Shown: piece by piece, positions 9,800 through 18,206 of the stretch | Layout of the letters: each line of letters starts with the position of its first letter | How positions within the stretch are numbered: the stretch's first letter is position 1 | Source: Endozoicomonas elysicola | GTDB taxonomy: Bacteria; Pseudomonadota; Gammaproteobacteria; Pseudomonadales; Endozoicomonadaceae | Length of the DNA stretch: 64,000 nucleotides | Direction: 5' to 3' | Assembly: GCF_000710775.1 (NCBI RefSeq) | Contig: NZ_JOJP01000001.1 | Location: 1,999,825 to 2,063,824, forward strand | Translations under genes and position numbers: made by a program | Notes under the pieces: generated by a model | What the model was told of the DNA's origin: nothing | The model's database searches: none | What the model saw: the letters and a program-made list of their open reading frames with translations, nothing else

Positions 9800-10181
9800 C
9801 ACCTGTATGTTTACCCTTTCATTGTTTCCATTTACCGGTACCTGAATCATCTATTCTGAGTTTATCTGGATAGTGTCGTATGTGTAGTTGAAAGCCGTTG
9901 CTGGATAGGGGTTCTTGGCTTTGGTGGAGGCTCTAGTGCGTGATTTTGTCTTGGTTCTTGTCTTGAGTTGAGCGAAGTCTAGGTATTAATCGCGACGTTA
10001 TAAAATGGCCAGACTGTTATTATGACGGAGTTAAATCTTTTCGGCCTTAATTCAATCTAAGGCTCAGTCTGGGATCCCATGGCCAGGCGCTCGGTCACCT
10101 GCTTTGGTGGCATCACTTATTTCAGGCGTGTGTTTTTCCGCGTTCTGCAATCATACAACTCAATTCTATAAGGACAGTTTA
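9800..10181. other. Intergenic region between prs and the GltS-like gene
   Basis: About 380 bases with no recognisable gene, hairpin or operator. It must contain the promoter of the GltS-like carrier. The reading frame of that carrier stays open upstream to a TTG at 10104, but without a ribosome binding site. Confidence 0.4.
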
Positions 10182-11522
10182 ATGACAGAATGGGTCATGC
10201 TGACTGACTTCGCCCTGGCGGGTGTTCTTTTGCTTGCTGGTAAGGTTCTGCGCGTCTATTGTCCACCGATGCAGCGTATTTATATGCCTGCAGCAGTTCT
10301 TGCTGGCATATTCGGATTGGCACTTGGTCCATCCGGTACTGATATTCTTCCCTGGAGTCAGGGATTTGCTTCAAATGCAGGTATGCTGACCGCAGCGCTA
10401 TTTGCTGCACTGGGTCTTGCTACCGATATTCCTTCCCCTAAAAGTATTGCTCAACGGGCGGGAAGCTTATGGGCTTTCAACCAGGTTGCAACCGTTTCTC
10501 AGTGGTTATTTGCTGCCATGCTGGGATTGTTTCTGGCGACGTTTATTTGGCCGGGCCTTAATCCTGGTTTTGGGCTTGTATTGTCTGCCGGTTTTATGGG
10601 GGGGCATGGTACATCAGTGGTGGTGGGTAATATTTTTGGAGATCTGGGTTGGAGCGATGCCTTAACGCTCGGCCTGACTTTTGCTACTGCCGGGATATTT
10701 GTATCGATTACGGTCGGTATGCTGATCTTGCAGCTGGCTCTGAAGCTGGGTTTGATTCGCAACTTTACCTGTTTTGATAAGATGGATGACTATCAGCGTA
10801 AAGGTTTGATTGCTCCAGGAAAGCAGCAGGCGGTCATGAAGGAAACACTATCGGCTTTATCAGTGGACTCATTTGCTATTCATGTTGCACTGATTGCGGT
10901 TGTAACTGCCTTTGCTTATCACAGTGCCAATTATCTCTCATCATTTTCTGACCAATTGCAGATACCTAATTTTGTCACTGCCTTTATTGGTGGAATGCTG
11001 GTTCGAAGTATTACCCGGTATACGGGGGGTAGCAGATACCTGTGTGATAATGTTTTTAACCATGCTGGCGCGACGACAACGGATTTTCTGATTGTGTTTG
11101 GTATTTCTGCGATTCAGATAACCATTTTGGCAAATTACCTGCTGCCCATGTTGGTTCTGCTTGTCGGTGGAATTTTATTTACATTATTTTTAGTACTTTG
11201 GGTTGCCCCGAGAATGCTTGGGGGTGATTGGTTTGAAAAAGGGATCTTTTCCTGGGGGTGGTTAACAGGCACGGTTGCCATGGGGATTGCCTTGCTGCGA
11301 ATTATTGATCCCAAAATGAACGGTACTGTGTTGGATGATTATGCCATTGCCTATGTTCCCGGCAGTATCACTGATGTGTTCATTATCTCGTTGATGCCCG
11401 TAGCCATGGTGTATGGTTATTATGCAGAGGCGGTGGCCGTTGCCTCTGTTTATCTCCTGGTTGTATTGGCTGTTTGGCGATTTCTGTTGTGCAGGTCTGC
11501 AGGAAAATTGGCCGTCGAGTAA
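10182..11522 (+). CDS. Sodium/glutamate symporter family (GltS-like) transporter
   Basis: A polytopic inner-membrane carrier of 446 residues with about eleven hydrophobic segments. The GGHGTSVVVG stretch in SAGFMGGHGTSVVVGNIFGD is the pore-loop signature of GltS proteins, which import glutamate with Na+. A second half repeats the fold (GGMLVRSITRYTGG and following). I chose the ATG at 10182 because AAGGA lies about eight bases upstream and the protein then begins MTEWVMLTDFALAG at a membrane segment. The exact substrate cannot be read from the sequence. It stands alone, convergent with the PadR gene. Confidence 0.82.
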   Translation: MTEWVMLTDFALAGVLLLAGKVLRVYCPPMQRIYMPAAVLAGIFGLALGPSGTDILPWSQGFASNAGMLTAALFAALGLATDIPSPKSIAQRAGSLWAFNQVATVSQWLFAAMLGLFLATFIWPGLNPGFGLVLSAGFMGGHGTSVVVGNIFGDLGWSDALTLGLTFATAGIFVSITVGMLILQLALKLGLIRNFTCFDKMDDYQRKGLIAPGKQQAVMKETLSALSVDSFAIHVALIAVVTAFAYHSANYLSSFSDQLQIPNFVTAFIGGMLVRSITRYTGGSRYLCDNVFNHAGATTTDFLIVFGISAIQITILANYLLPMLVLLVGGILFTLFLVLWVAPRMLGGDWFEKGIFSWGWLTGTVAMGIALLRIIDPKMNGTVLDDYAIAYVPGSITDVFIISLMPVAMVYGYYAEAVAVASVYLLVVLAVWRFLLCRSAGKLAVE

Positions 11523-11547
11523 AAAGCGGTTGGCAGCTGCTGTGTAT

Positions 11548-11856
11548 TCAATCTTCCATTTTTTTTGCCAGCTCCTGAATTTTTCCATTGGCTTCAGATA
11601 ATACTTCCTGTCCCAATAGTGTGATGTGGTAATACTTGCGCTGTCGACCATCAGTGACCGTAACTTTTTTTGTGATCAGCCCTTCTTCTTCCATTTTGTG
11701 CAGAAGAGGATAGATGGTTCCGGGGCTGATTTTGTACCCATGGTCGTTCAGGTGCTCGATCAGCCAGGCACCGAAAAAAGGTTCCTGGTTTGCATGCCTG
11801 AGAATATGTATCTGGATAAAGCCCAAAAAAAGTTTTCTTAATATCTTTTCTTTCAT
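11548..11856 (-). CDS. PadR-family transcriptional regulator
   Basis: A 102-residue winged-helix protein. GAWLIEHLNDHGYKISPGTI and YPLLHKMEEEGLI are the helix-turn-helix and wing typical of PadR, followed by a short C-terminal dimerisation helix (GKIQELAKKMED), so it belongs to the short PadR subclass. It is divergent from the FetA/FetB-like genes with only about 54 bases between the starts. A perfect dyad in that gap is a likely operator, so it probably controls both itself and the exporter. The effector ligand is unknown. Confidence 0.9.
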   Translation of the reverse strand: MKEKILRKLFLGFIQIHILRHANQEPFFGAWLIEHLNDHGYKISPGTIYPLLHKMEEEGLITKKVTVTDGRQRKYYHITLLGQEVLSEANGKIQELAKKMED

Positions 11857-11875
11857 AAGAGATTCAAATAACGTT

Positions 11876-11902
11876 CACAAATATCGACTTCTGATATTTG
11901 TG
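11876..11902. promoter_or_regulatory. Perfect dyad, likely PadR operator
   Basis: CACAAATATC (11876-11885) and GATATTTGTG (11893-11902) are perfect 10-base inverted arms around a 7-base spacer. It sits midway between the divergent PadR and FetA-like starts, where a regulator would block both promoters. Assignment to PadR rests on position. Confidence 0.7.
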
Positions 11903-11910
11903 TGAGCCCC

Positions 11911-12606
11911 ATGAGTGAGCCAAGAGTGCTTTGTCAGTTTAAAGGGGGGTGTGTAGGGGGTACCCGGATGCCTCTGCTCTCTGGTGTGGATTTAACCATA
12001 GAGGTGGGAGAAAGTCTGGTCTTTCATGGTCCCTCCGGGGGCGGGAAAAGCACATTGTTGAAGGCGTTGCTGGGTGGGCATCATGTGTGCAGGGGGGAGT
12101 ACTGGTTTCAGGGGCAGCTGGTTAATGAGTCGGTGCTTAAAGCATTAAGGCGGGTGGTTGCGTATATCCCCCAACAGCCTGAGGTTGGTAAGGAAACGGT
12201 GCTTGATTATCTCAGGCGCCCTTTTGGTTGGAAGGCCTGGGGTGGAAGTGCCTTTGATCATGATGTTGCTGGTTATTGGTTTGCCCGTTTTGGTCTTGAT
12301 CAGGAGATACTTTCAACGTTCAGTGACAAATTATCAGGAGGGCAGCGACAGAGGATCTCTATTATTCGTGCTTTGATGACAGGGCGAAAGATTCTGGTCG
12401 CCGATGAGCCAACATCGGCTTTGGATGATGAGGCCTGTCGGCAGGTCGTTGATGCGCTGTTGTTGTCCAATGAGTTTACCGTTATTTCAGCCTCCCATGA
12501 CTTTCGCTGGATTGATCATTGCCAGCGCCGGGTGCTGGTGGCCAATGGCAGGGTTGGTGAATTTAAGGGGAGTACTGAAGATAATAAAAAGGTGGGCATC
12601 GTATGA
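11911..12606 (+). CDS. FetA-like ABC transporter ATP-binding protein
   Basis: The ATPase subunit of a two-gene exporter resembling E. coli FetA (YbbL), which with FetB exports iron and aids oxidative-stress resistance. It has the Walker A motif GPSGGGKST, the Q-loop YIPQQPEV, the ABC signature LSGGQRQR and Walker B ILVADEPTSALDD, all within 231 residues. A GTG at 11902 is an alternative start, but it overlaps the operator; neither start has a good ribosome binding site. The stop overlaps the permease start by four bases (ATGA), indicating translational coupling. Confidence 0.86.
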   Translation: MSEPRVLCQFKGGCVGGTRMPLLSGVDLTIEVGESLVFHGPSGGGKSTLLKALLGGHHVCRGEYWFQGQLVNESVLKALRRVVAYIPQQPEVGKETVLDYLRRPFGWKAWGGSAFDHDVAGYWFARFGLDQEILSTFSDKLSGGQRQRISIIRALMTGRKILVADEPTSALDDEACRQVVDALLLSNEFTVISASHDFRWIDHCQRRVLVANGRVGEFKGSTEDNKKVGIV

Positions 12607-13408
12607 GTGGAAGTGGTGCTGTCGGTTTGGTTCAGTTGGCGTTGTTTTATAGTGTTCTTCTGCTTCCCGGAGCCTTGTTGTGGTGGCTTGGTCTCAGAGG
12701 GCTGGTTAAAGGGCTTGCTATTGGTGTGGCTCGGATGACGTTGCAGTTGGGGCTTATTGGTATTTATCTTAAGTTTCTTTTTGATCAAGATAGCCTGTGG
12801 CTTAATGCTGTCTGGCTTTTGGTTATGCTAACTATTGCCAACCTTCATATCTTAACCAGGGCGAAAATGTCCAGGGGGCATCTGTTCTGGATTTCTCAGT
12901 TCAGCCTTTTGGTGGGCGTTGGACTGGTTCTTGGAGGAATGATTCTGGTTGTGCAGCCAGAACCCTGGTATCAGACAAGATACCTTATTCCACTGGCGGG
13001 AATGCTTCTTGGGAATTGTCTGACAGGAAATATTCTGGTGCTTGAGCGCTTTTACAGTGCTGTCAGCGAACGGTATGAGCAGTTTATGGCTGACCTGCTA
13101 TTAGGTGCCAGCCTTTATGAAGCATTGCAGCCTTTTATTCGCGATGCGTTGCAGGCTGCCTTGAATCCGGTGGTGGCCACGCTGACAACCCTGGGGTTGG
13201 TAGCTTTGCCGGGTATGATGACAGGGCAGATTCTGGGGGGGCGGAACCGTTTGAGGCTGTGATTTATCAGATTATGATCATGCTGGGTATAGCCAGTAGT
13301 ATGGTGATTTGTGCAGTGTTGAATATTTTGCTGAGTATTCGGGTTGCATTTGATGGCTATGGGCTATTGAATCGTTCGGTGATGTTGCAGGAGTCTGTCC
13401 GGTATTAG
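12603..13408 (+). pseudogene. FetB-like permease, frameshifted in a G tract
   Basis: The first frame encodes 219 residues (stop at 13260-13262) with several membrane helices, and matches the FetB/YbbM permease through LPGMMTGQILGG. At that point a run of seven G (about 13235-13241) shifts the frame and translation ends seven codons later. The downstream frame continues exactly as FetB should: EPFEAVIYQIMIMLGIASSM and onward to a TAG at 13406-13408. With one extra G (or two fewer) the product would be about 268 residues, near the family's 259. It may be a true mutation, a sequencing error or a phase-variable tract. FetB forms the membrane channel of the putative iron exporter with the ATPase encoded just upstream. 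Confidence 0.85.
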
Positions 13409-13473
13409 TGGGGGTAATGCTTTTTAAATGAATGGTATTCAGTAAATACCCAGTTCGATGCGGGAAACTTATT

Positions 13474-13501
13474 TTGCTTTTTAACGTCATGCCGGTATGA
13501 T
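13474..13501 (+). promoter_or_regulatory. Candidate promoter for rplY-pth
   Basis: TTGCTT (13474-13479) and TATGAT (13496-13501) are spaced by 16 bases. A short hairpin GCTCTT-TTA-AAGAGC follows in the leader at 13540-13554. The -35 match is weak. Confidence 0.4.
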
Positions 13502-13601
13502 ATCGCACCTTTGAATCCCTTTGTGGGGTTCTGTTTGAAGCTCTTTTAAAGAGCACTATCGTGCCTGGTCGCAAGGCGGCGATAGGTTATTGGAGATAAA
13601 C

Positions 13602-14219
13602 ATGTCTGAAGCAATCGTATTAAACGCAACAGCGCGTAAGGATATTGGGAAGGGTGCGAGCCGCCGCCTGCGTCGTGCTGACCTGGTGCCAGCTATCATC
13701 TACGGTGGTGAAGCAGAGCCTGTTCAGATCACTCTGGAAGGTAAAGCTATTCGTAAGGCTCTGGAAGTTGAAGCTTTCTACTCTCAGGTACTGACTCTGA
13801 CTGTTGACGGTGCCAAGCAGCAGGCTATCCTGAAAGACCTGCAGCGTCACCCTGCTAAAGAGTTTGCCATGCACATGGACTTCCTGCGTGTTGATGCAGA
13901 CCATGAAATCACTACTCATGCTCCTCTGCACTTCCTGAACGAAGAAGAGTGTGTTGGTGTGAAGGCTGGTGGTGCTATCGTACACAACCGTGTAGACATC
14001 GAAATCAAGTGTCTGCCAGGTGACCTGCCTGAGTTCATCGAAGTAGACATGGCTAATGTTGAAGTGGGTGGTCACGTTCACCTGAGCGATCTGACTATTC
14101 CTGCTGGCGTTGAAGTTATCGCTCATGGTCAGGATCTGGATATTGCCAGTGTTCAGGCTACTCGCGGTGCTTCTGACGAAGAGTCTGAAGAGTCTGCTGA
14201 AGAAGCTGGCGAAGAGTAA
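13602..14219 (+). CDS. rplY: 50S ribosomal protein bL25 (Ctc form)
   Basis: bL25 binds 5S rRNA in the large ribosomal subunit. This 205-residue form is the long CTC type, with an L25 domain (residues 1-95; [17 protein letters not shown]) and a C-terminal TL5-like domain ending in an acidic tail ([13 protein letters not shown]). The start is the ATG at 13602 with TTGGAG upstream. The codons are strongly biased (CTG, GGT, GAA), as expected for a highly expressed gene and clearly different from its neighbours. It is followed by pth 21 bases later. Confidence 0.97.
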   Translation: MSEAIVLNATARKDIGKGASRRLRRADLVPAIIYGGEAEPVQITLEGKAIRKALEVEAFYSQVLTLTVDGAKQQAILKDLQRHPAKEFAMHMDFLRVDADHEITTHAPLHFLNEEECVGVKAGGAIVHNRVDIEIKCLPGDLPEFIEVDMANVEVGGHVHLSDLTIPAGVEVIAHGQDLDIASVQATRGASDEESEESAEEAGEE

Positions 14220-14240
14220 GCATAAGGAGGCGATGGCATT

Positions 14241-14840
14241 ATGGCAAAATCTTCGGAACAGTCGATTCGACTGGTTGTGGGGCTGGGAAATCCTGGAGCA
14301 CAATATGAAGACACCCGTCATAATGCCGGCTTCTGGTACGTTGAGCAGTTAGCAAGAAGCCATGGTGCGATCTTGCAGCCGGAGAAAAAATTCTTCGGCA
14401 TGGCTGCTCGACTACAAATAGGTGGACAGGAAGTTCGCCTGCTTAACCCCACAACCTTTATGAATCGAAGTGGTCAGGCCGTTGGTGCTATGGCAACTTT
14501 CTTCAAAATTCCTCCTGAATCCATTCTTGTTGTCCATGATGAGCTTGATCTACCTGCCGGGGTTGGTCGGCTGAAGCAGGGTGGTGGCCATGGTGGTCAT
14601 AATGGTCTCAGAGATATCATTTCATCCCTTGGTAATAGTCGTGAGTTTTTGAGGCTCCGTCTTGGTATCGGTCATCCGGGAAATAGCAAAGACGTGGTTA
14701 ACTATGTGTTAACCAGACCTTCTGTCGCTGAGCGGCAAAAAATAGATGCCGTTATTGATGAATCTATTCGCGTTACGCCTGAAGCTTTGAACGGCAAGCG
14801 ATCCAAAGCTGTGCAGGAATTGCATACTTTTTCAGCCTGA
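14241..14840 (+). CDS. pth: Peptidyl-tRNA hydrolase
   Basis: Pth releases tRNA from peptidyl-tRNA that drops off ribosomes. The 199 residues contain VVGLGNPGAQYEDTRHNAGF with catalytic His27, the FMNRSG substrate-binding segment and HDELDLPAG with the catalytic aspartate. A strong AAGGAGG (14224-14230) precedes the ATG. The pairing with rplY and the nearby ychF is the conserved gammaproteobacterial arrangement. Confidence 0.98.
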   Translation: MAKSSEQSIRLVVGLGNPGAQYEDTRHNAGFWYVEQLARSHGAILQPEKKFFGMAARLQIGGQEVRLLNPTTFMNRSGQAVGAMATFFKIPPESILVVHDELDLPAGVGRLKQGGGHGGHNGLRDIISSLGNSREFLRLRLGIGHPGNSKDVVNYVLTRPSVAERQKIDAVIDESIRVTPEALNGKRSKAVQELHTFSA

Positions 14841-14869
14841 GAGGCTGCTTTTGATTTGAATAAAACCGG

Positions 14870-15871
14870 TTACTGAATTGATATATTCAACTCAGGGATT
14901 GGCCAGTATTCATTTTTATCAAACTGTTTTTCTTTTCGAAGCATGGCGTGATCAATCAGCCTGCATATCAGCGCTTCAAATTCTATTCCGGCATGCCTTG
15001 CTCCATCAGGAAACAAGCTGGTTGGTGTCATGCCCGGAAGGTTGTTGATCTCTGAAAAGATTGGCTCCCCGTCCTGGGGCACAATAAAGTCTGATCGACT
15101 GATATCCCTGCAGCGAACCAGCTGGTGAGCCTGTAGGGCTATTTCCTGTACTCTTTTCTTCTGCTCGTCAGAAATGCGGGCGGGGATAATATGCTCACTG
15201 AGGCCGGGGGTGTAACGGTGGGTATAGTCGTACCATGCATTATCGGGCGTAATTATTTCTGTGGTTGGAAGTACTTGTGTGGTGTCCAGCTCTAGTACAC
15301 CGGCTGTGACTTCTTTGCCATGAATAAATGTCTCCACAAGCAGCTGCTCATCCTTTTCAAAGCCACTGCTGAGTCGTTCTGTCAGCTCCCTTTCTCCTTG
15401 AGCAAATTGAATACCGATGCCAGACCCCTGGGCAAAGGGCTTTATTATGACCTTTTCGCCCAGGGTTTCGAGGCAGTGAGTGACGGACAGGTTTAAGGGG
15501 GCCTTTCGGGATACAACGCAATCTTTTGCCATGGGAATGCCTGCCGCTTGCAGAATGCGCTTGGTCGTAACTTTATCGAGAGCACAGGCGCTTCCCAGAA
15601 CTGTTGAGCCAACATAAGGGATGCCCATGACTTCAAGAAGCCCCTGAAGACATCCATCCTCCCCCATTGGACCGTGGGCAACAGGAAAAACTACATCAAC
15701 CTGATGATGGATCAGGTTGGCTGGAAGCATTCCATCCAGTTCAAGTGTCACCACTTTTTGGTAGTTTTTCTCTAGCGGAAGGCTTATGCGCCCGGCTGAA
15801 AGTCTTGAAACATTGGCTTCAGGGGAGGGGCCTCCACAAACTATTCCCACAGTTATATTTCTGTCTGGCAT
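14870..15871 (-). CDS. D-alanine--D-alanine ligase-like ATP-grasp enzyme
   Basis: A 333-residue ATP-grasp protein of the Ddl family. The central lysine/loop region [15 protein letters not shown] and the C-terminal metal-binding and substrate segment [15 protein letters not shown] are those of Ddl enzymes, which make the D-Ala-D-Ala dipeptide for peptidoglycan. The N-terminal motif, usually GG-x-S-x-E-x-x-VS, appears as [10 protein letters not shown], so the family glutamate is kept but the context is diverged. It lies alone between pth and an intergenic element, not in a mur/ftsZ cluster, so it may be a second Ddl or a ligase with another acceptor. It is convergent with pth, 29 bases away. 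Confidence 0.8.
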   Translation of the reverse strand: MPDRNITVGIVCGGPSPEANVSRLSAGRISLPLEKNYQKVVTLELDGMLPANLIHHQVDVVFPVAHGPMGEDGCLQGLLEVMGIPYVGSTVLGSACALDKVTTKRILQAAGIPMAKDCVVSRKAPLNLSVTHCLETLGEKVIIKPFAQGSGIGIQFAQGERELTERLSSGFEKDEQLLVETFIHGKEVTAGVLELDTTQVLPTTEIITPDNAWYDYTHRYTPGLSEHIIPARISDEQKKRVQEIALQAHQLVRCRDISRSDFIVPQDGEPIFSEINNLPGMTPTSLFPDGARHAGIEFEALICRLIDHAMLRKEKQFDKNEYWPIPELNISIQ

Positions 15872-15951
15872 CTAGTGATCCGCAAGCTTAAGAATACAAT
15901 TCATCAAATGTAGTTGTTTTTGCAGTCCTGCATATTGTTAATTACTTTTCC

Positions 15952-15976
15952 GTTACATGAAGGCATTTCATGTAAC
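15952..15976. repeat. Perfect 10-bp inverted repeat
   Basis: GTTACATGAA (15952-15961) and TTCATGTAAC (15967-15976) flank GGCAT. It lies some 80 bases upstream of the Ddl-like start and is not followed by T on either strand, so an operator or recombination site is more likely than a terminator. A second small dyad, GGGGTT-AAC-AACCCC, follows at 15981-15995. Confidence 0.6.
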
Positions 15977-15989
15977 AGGTGGGGTTAAC

Positions 15990-16172
15990 AACCCCTATTG
16001 CGGTAGACATTAAGCATCTATCCGATAATTTATTTGTGTGCTTCGTGGTTCCAATTCAAGAACGGCAGCACGTACCAATCAATATGTCCACACCCGTTAA
16101 TAAAAGCCACAAAATGAGGACAGGACCAGTGGCAGCAAGCAAAACATCCTTAATGTCTACCCTGGGAGGGTT
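15990..16172. repeat. MITE-like element with inverted ends
   Basis: GGTAGACATTAAG at 16002-16014 and its exact reverse complement CTTAATGTCTACC at 16149-16161 lie about 135 bases apart. Outside each is a diverged copy of AACCC(C/T) at matching distance (15990-15995 and 16167-16172), so the inverted ends are about 25 bases long and imperfect. The interior holds no convincing gene; a 78-codon frame from 15979 has no family resemblance. A non-autonomous transposon remnant is the simplest reading. The remaining bases from 15872 to 16223 show only the dyads listed. Confidence 0.5.
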
Positions 16173-16223
16173 ACCAACTGGCTGGATGTATGTCCGGTTG
16201 ATAACACTCCTCTAAAACAACCC

Positions 16224-17450
16224 CTAATAGTCAGTTGTTGCCCAGCGATAGAATCCCTTGGCTAAAATGAGCCCTAGTCCAAACTTTATGGCGGTATAGA
16301 CGTAGGGAGAAGATGAAGTAATCCAGTTGCCAATAACATAAATGACTGTGGCTGTAGTCACTATTTCTACGGTTGCCAGAAGGCCTCCTGCAGCACCCGT
16401 CATGCCGGGAATGCTTTTCATGCCAAGGGTATGGCTGAGGGTTCCTGAAATCGGGCTTGTGCCCTTCCAGAGTTTGCTGACGTATGGGTGCCTCTGTGCA
16501 TAATCAGGAAGGTCGTACAGTGATGGAAATTCACTGATCAGTTCCCAGTCATTTATAAGGGCCTTGAGGTGGTGCTGTCCATTGATAAGCGTGATGAGTG
16601 CGACAGGCTGTGCATCAAATTTCTGGTTGCCATTATTTTCTTCAACAAGCTGTAACTGTCTGGCGGTGTCAATGAGTTGAGTTATGTTATCGGAGTCTGG
16701 CTCAGCTTCTGTTTCTTCATTATAAAAGTGCATCTGGTTTCTAAGCAGTAGAGAGCTGGAAGCCGCATAGTCCCCTTCGGCGTCGAGATTACTTTCAGCT
16801 ATCGTTGCAGTGGAGATATCTGTTGGTATTGTCGCCGCTCCTCTTTTGCTCAGAGAAAGAACAGCAACTGTTGGTTTGGGATTGATCACTCCATTTTCTA
16901 TTTTGTGGCATAGAAGAGCATCAACCGTTGAGGTTCCATCGAAATTCAGCTCATTGAGTACTCTGATGATTCTTGGAGTAGCTAATCTCGCTTGTTGTCT
17001 GGCTTCGTCATCTTCAGTGTCGCTTTCTGGTTCCGGTTCTGGTTTGTTCTCTGGAATTAGAGAAAGGTGAGAAATATTTTTAATACGCTGATCGTGACAA
17101 AAATAATTGTTTGATGTTTGTGAGGCTTTTTCAGGTAAGACAATAGGGGGAGAGCATGGATCGATAAAATAATCAGCAGGAGCAAGGACTCGATCATTTC
17201 CAATGAGAATACCTTTAGCCATTCTTTTTTCTCTGGCCAGGGTGGAACCAATGCAGTGGTCAAAGTGAATGGTAATAACGGGTGGTGCATCGGAGTGTTT
17301 TTCAAGGGTGTATCCTGTGGCTCCGAAGTATGAAAATTGATGCTCACTGGTTTCTATTGGGAGGGTGCTGTCTTCTCCAGTTGCGGTTAGAGGAAAAGTT
17401 GCCAGTGTAAGTATCGCATTCAAAATGACGGTTTTAATAAATTGATTCAC
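16224..17450 (-). CDS. Membrane-anchored exported protein of unknown function
   Basis: I do not recognise the family. From the GTG at 17450 the protein has 408 residues and begins MNQFIKTVILNAILTLATF, a good signal peptide cleaved near TATGEDS. The frame is open upstream to an ATG at 17525, which would hide this signal 25 residues inside and has no ribosome binding site. The middle is acidic (EPEPESDTEDDEARQ) and two hydrophobic segments close the protein (GLLATVEIVTTATVIYVIG and YTAIKFGLGLILAKGF), suggesting a C-terminal membrane hairpin. The stretch AKGILIGNDRVLAPADYF vaguely resembles the region before the catalytic histidine of trypsin-like proteases, but the histidine is absent. It stands alone and is divergent from trpR. 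Confidence 0.6.
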   Translation of the reverse strand: MNQFIKTVILNAILTLATFPLTATGEDSTLPIETSEHQFSYFGATGYTLEKHSDAPPVITIHFDHCIGSTLAREKRMAKGILIGNDRVLAPADYFIDPCSPPIVLPEKASQTSNNYFCHDQRIKNISHLSLIPENKPEPEPESDTEDDEARQQARLATPRIIRVLNELNFDGTSTVDALLCHKIENGVINPKPTVAVLSLSKRGAATIPTDISTATIAESNLDAEGDYAASSSLLLRNQMHFYNEETEAEPDSDNITQLIDTARQLQLVEENNGNQKFDAQPVALITLINGQHHLKALINDWELISEFPSLYDLPDYAQRHPYVSKLWKGTSPISGTLSHTLGMKSIPGMTGAAGGLLATVEIVTTATVIYVIGNWITSSSPYVYTAIKFGLGLILAKGFYRWATTDY

Positions 17451-17820
17451 AGGATTTTCAACCTTTGGTTGTAAGAAAAGAGCTAGGGAGATGCACCTTT
17501 CAAAATTAAGAAGGCTTGAAGGCATGTGCTGGCCACAAACCGCTTTTTAGTGATTAGTTTTGGGCATTGATCGCTTGGACATCTTTTTGTACGAAAAATT
17601 CGATTCTTCGAGTCAACATGGCTTATTGATGTCTCATTGCATTCTTGGGGAGGGATGTGCGGTCTGGCGTAAAAAATGCCGCAATGAAGGCATAGGGGCA
17701 TCCTGATGTGCTGAGCACGCAATGAAACGTCACAGGCCCTGGTAAATAAAGTCTGAGCTTCTGATTATTTTAGATGCAGTTGTTAGTATTTTCCGTAATA
17801 TCGGTAATGTCTGTACTTTT
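17451..17820. other. Intergenic region upstream of trpR
   Basis: About 370 bases separating the unknown membrane protein from the trpR operator. A minus-strand frame of 79 codons (17483-17722) is cysteine- and proline-rich but has no start signal and overlaps the longer form of the neighbouring gene, so I do not call it. No other structure was recognised. Confidence 0.4.
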
Positions 17821-17838
17821 GTACTGTTACATCAGTAC
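17821..17838 (+). promoter_or_regulatory. TrpR operator in front of trpR
   Basis: GTACTG-TTACAT-CAGTAC is an 18-base dyad. The E. coli trpR operator has the same layout (GTACTC, six bases, GAGTAC). It lies 27 bases before the trpR start, which indicates autoregulation and probably control of the downstream permease by tryptophan-loaded TrpR. Confidence 0.8.
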
Positions 17839-17865
17839 AGGTGTTTCGGATGAATTGAACAAGGC

Positions 17866-18138
17866 ATGAAAACTGAGTCCTGGTTTCAGGTTGTCAAACT
17901 GCTGAAGGAGCAGCAGGGTGTGGATGCGCTCCATGAGGTTATGAGGGTGTTACTGACTCAAGAAGAGCAGGATGCAATAGGTTCAAGGCTGGCCATAATG
18001 CGAGCCCTGCTTTCTGGAGAAGAGTCTCAGCGAGAAATTGCCAGGCGAATCGGGGTGAGCATCACCAAGGTGACCCGTTGTTCCAATTATCTGAAAACAT
18101 TATCTGATACCGAAATGGCAATGATTGAACAAATCTAA
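17866..18138 (+). CDS. trpR: Trp operon repressor
   Basis: TrpR is a small all-helical dimeric repressor that binds its operator when loaded with L-tryptophan. The 90-residue product has the family's length. LLTQEEQDAIGSRLAIMRALL forms the core helices, and SQREIARRIGVSITKVTRCS is the helix-turn-helix (TITRGS region in E. coli). A TrpR-type operator lies just upstream. The aromatic amino acid permease gene starts 68 bases downstream in the same direction, so the pair probably forms a tryptophan-responsive unit. Confidence 0.93.
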   Translation: MKTESWFQVVKLLKEQQGVDALHEVMRVLLTQEEQDAIGSRLAIMRALLSGEESQREIARRIGVSITKVTRCSNYLKTLSDTEMAMIEQI

Positions 18139-18206
18139 ATAGCCAGAGTCTTTATTAAAACAGCCTTGAGCGAACGAAAAAGTTCCATAAAGCAGTAGGA
18201 ATAATA

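Noticed and set aside
15979-16215. A 78-codon plus-strand frame spanning the MITE-like element
   Set aside because: Starts at a GTG inside a dyad, has no ribosome binding site, and its ends are simply the inverted repeats; no similarity recognised.
17483-17722. A 79-codon minus-strand frame rich in Cys and Pro
   Set aside because: No start signal and overlaps the neighbouring gene's upstream extension; composition looks like chance.
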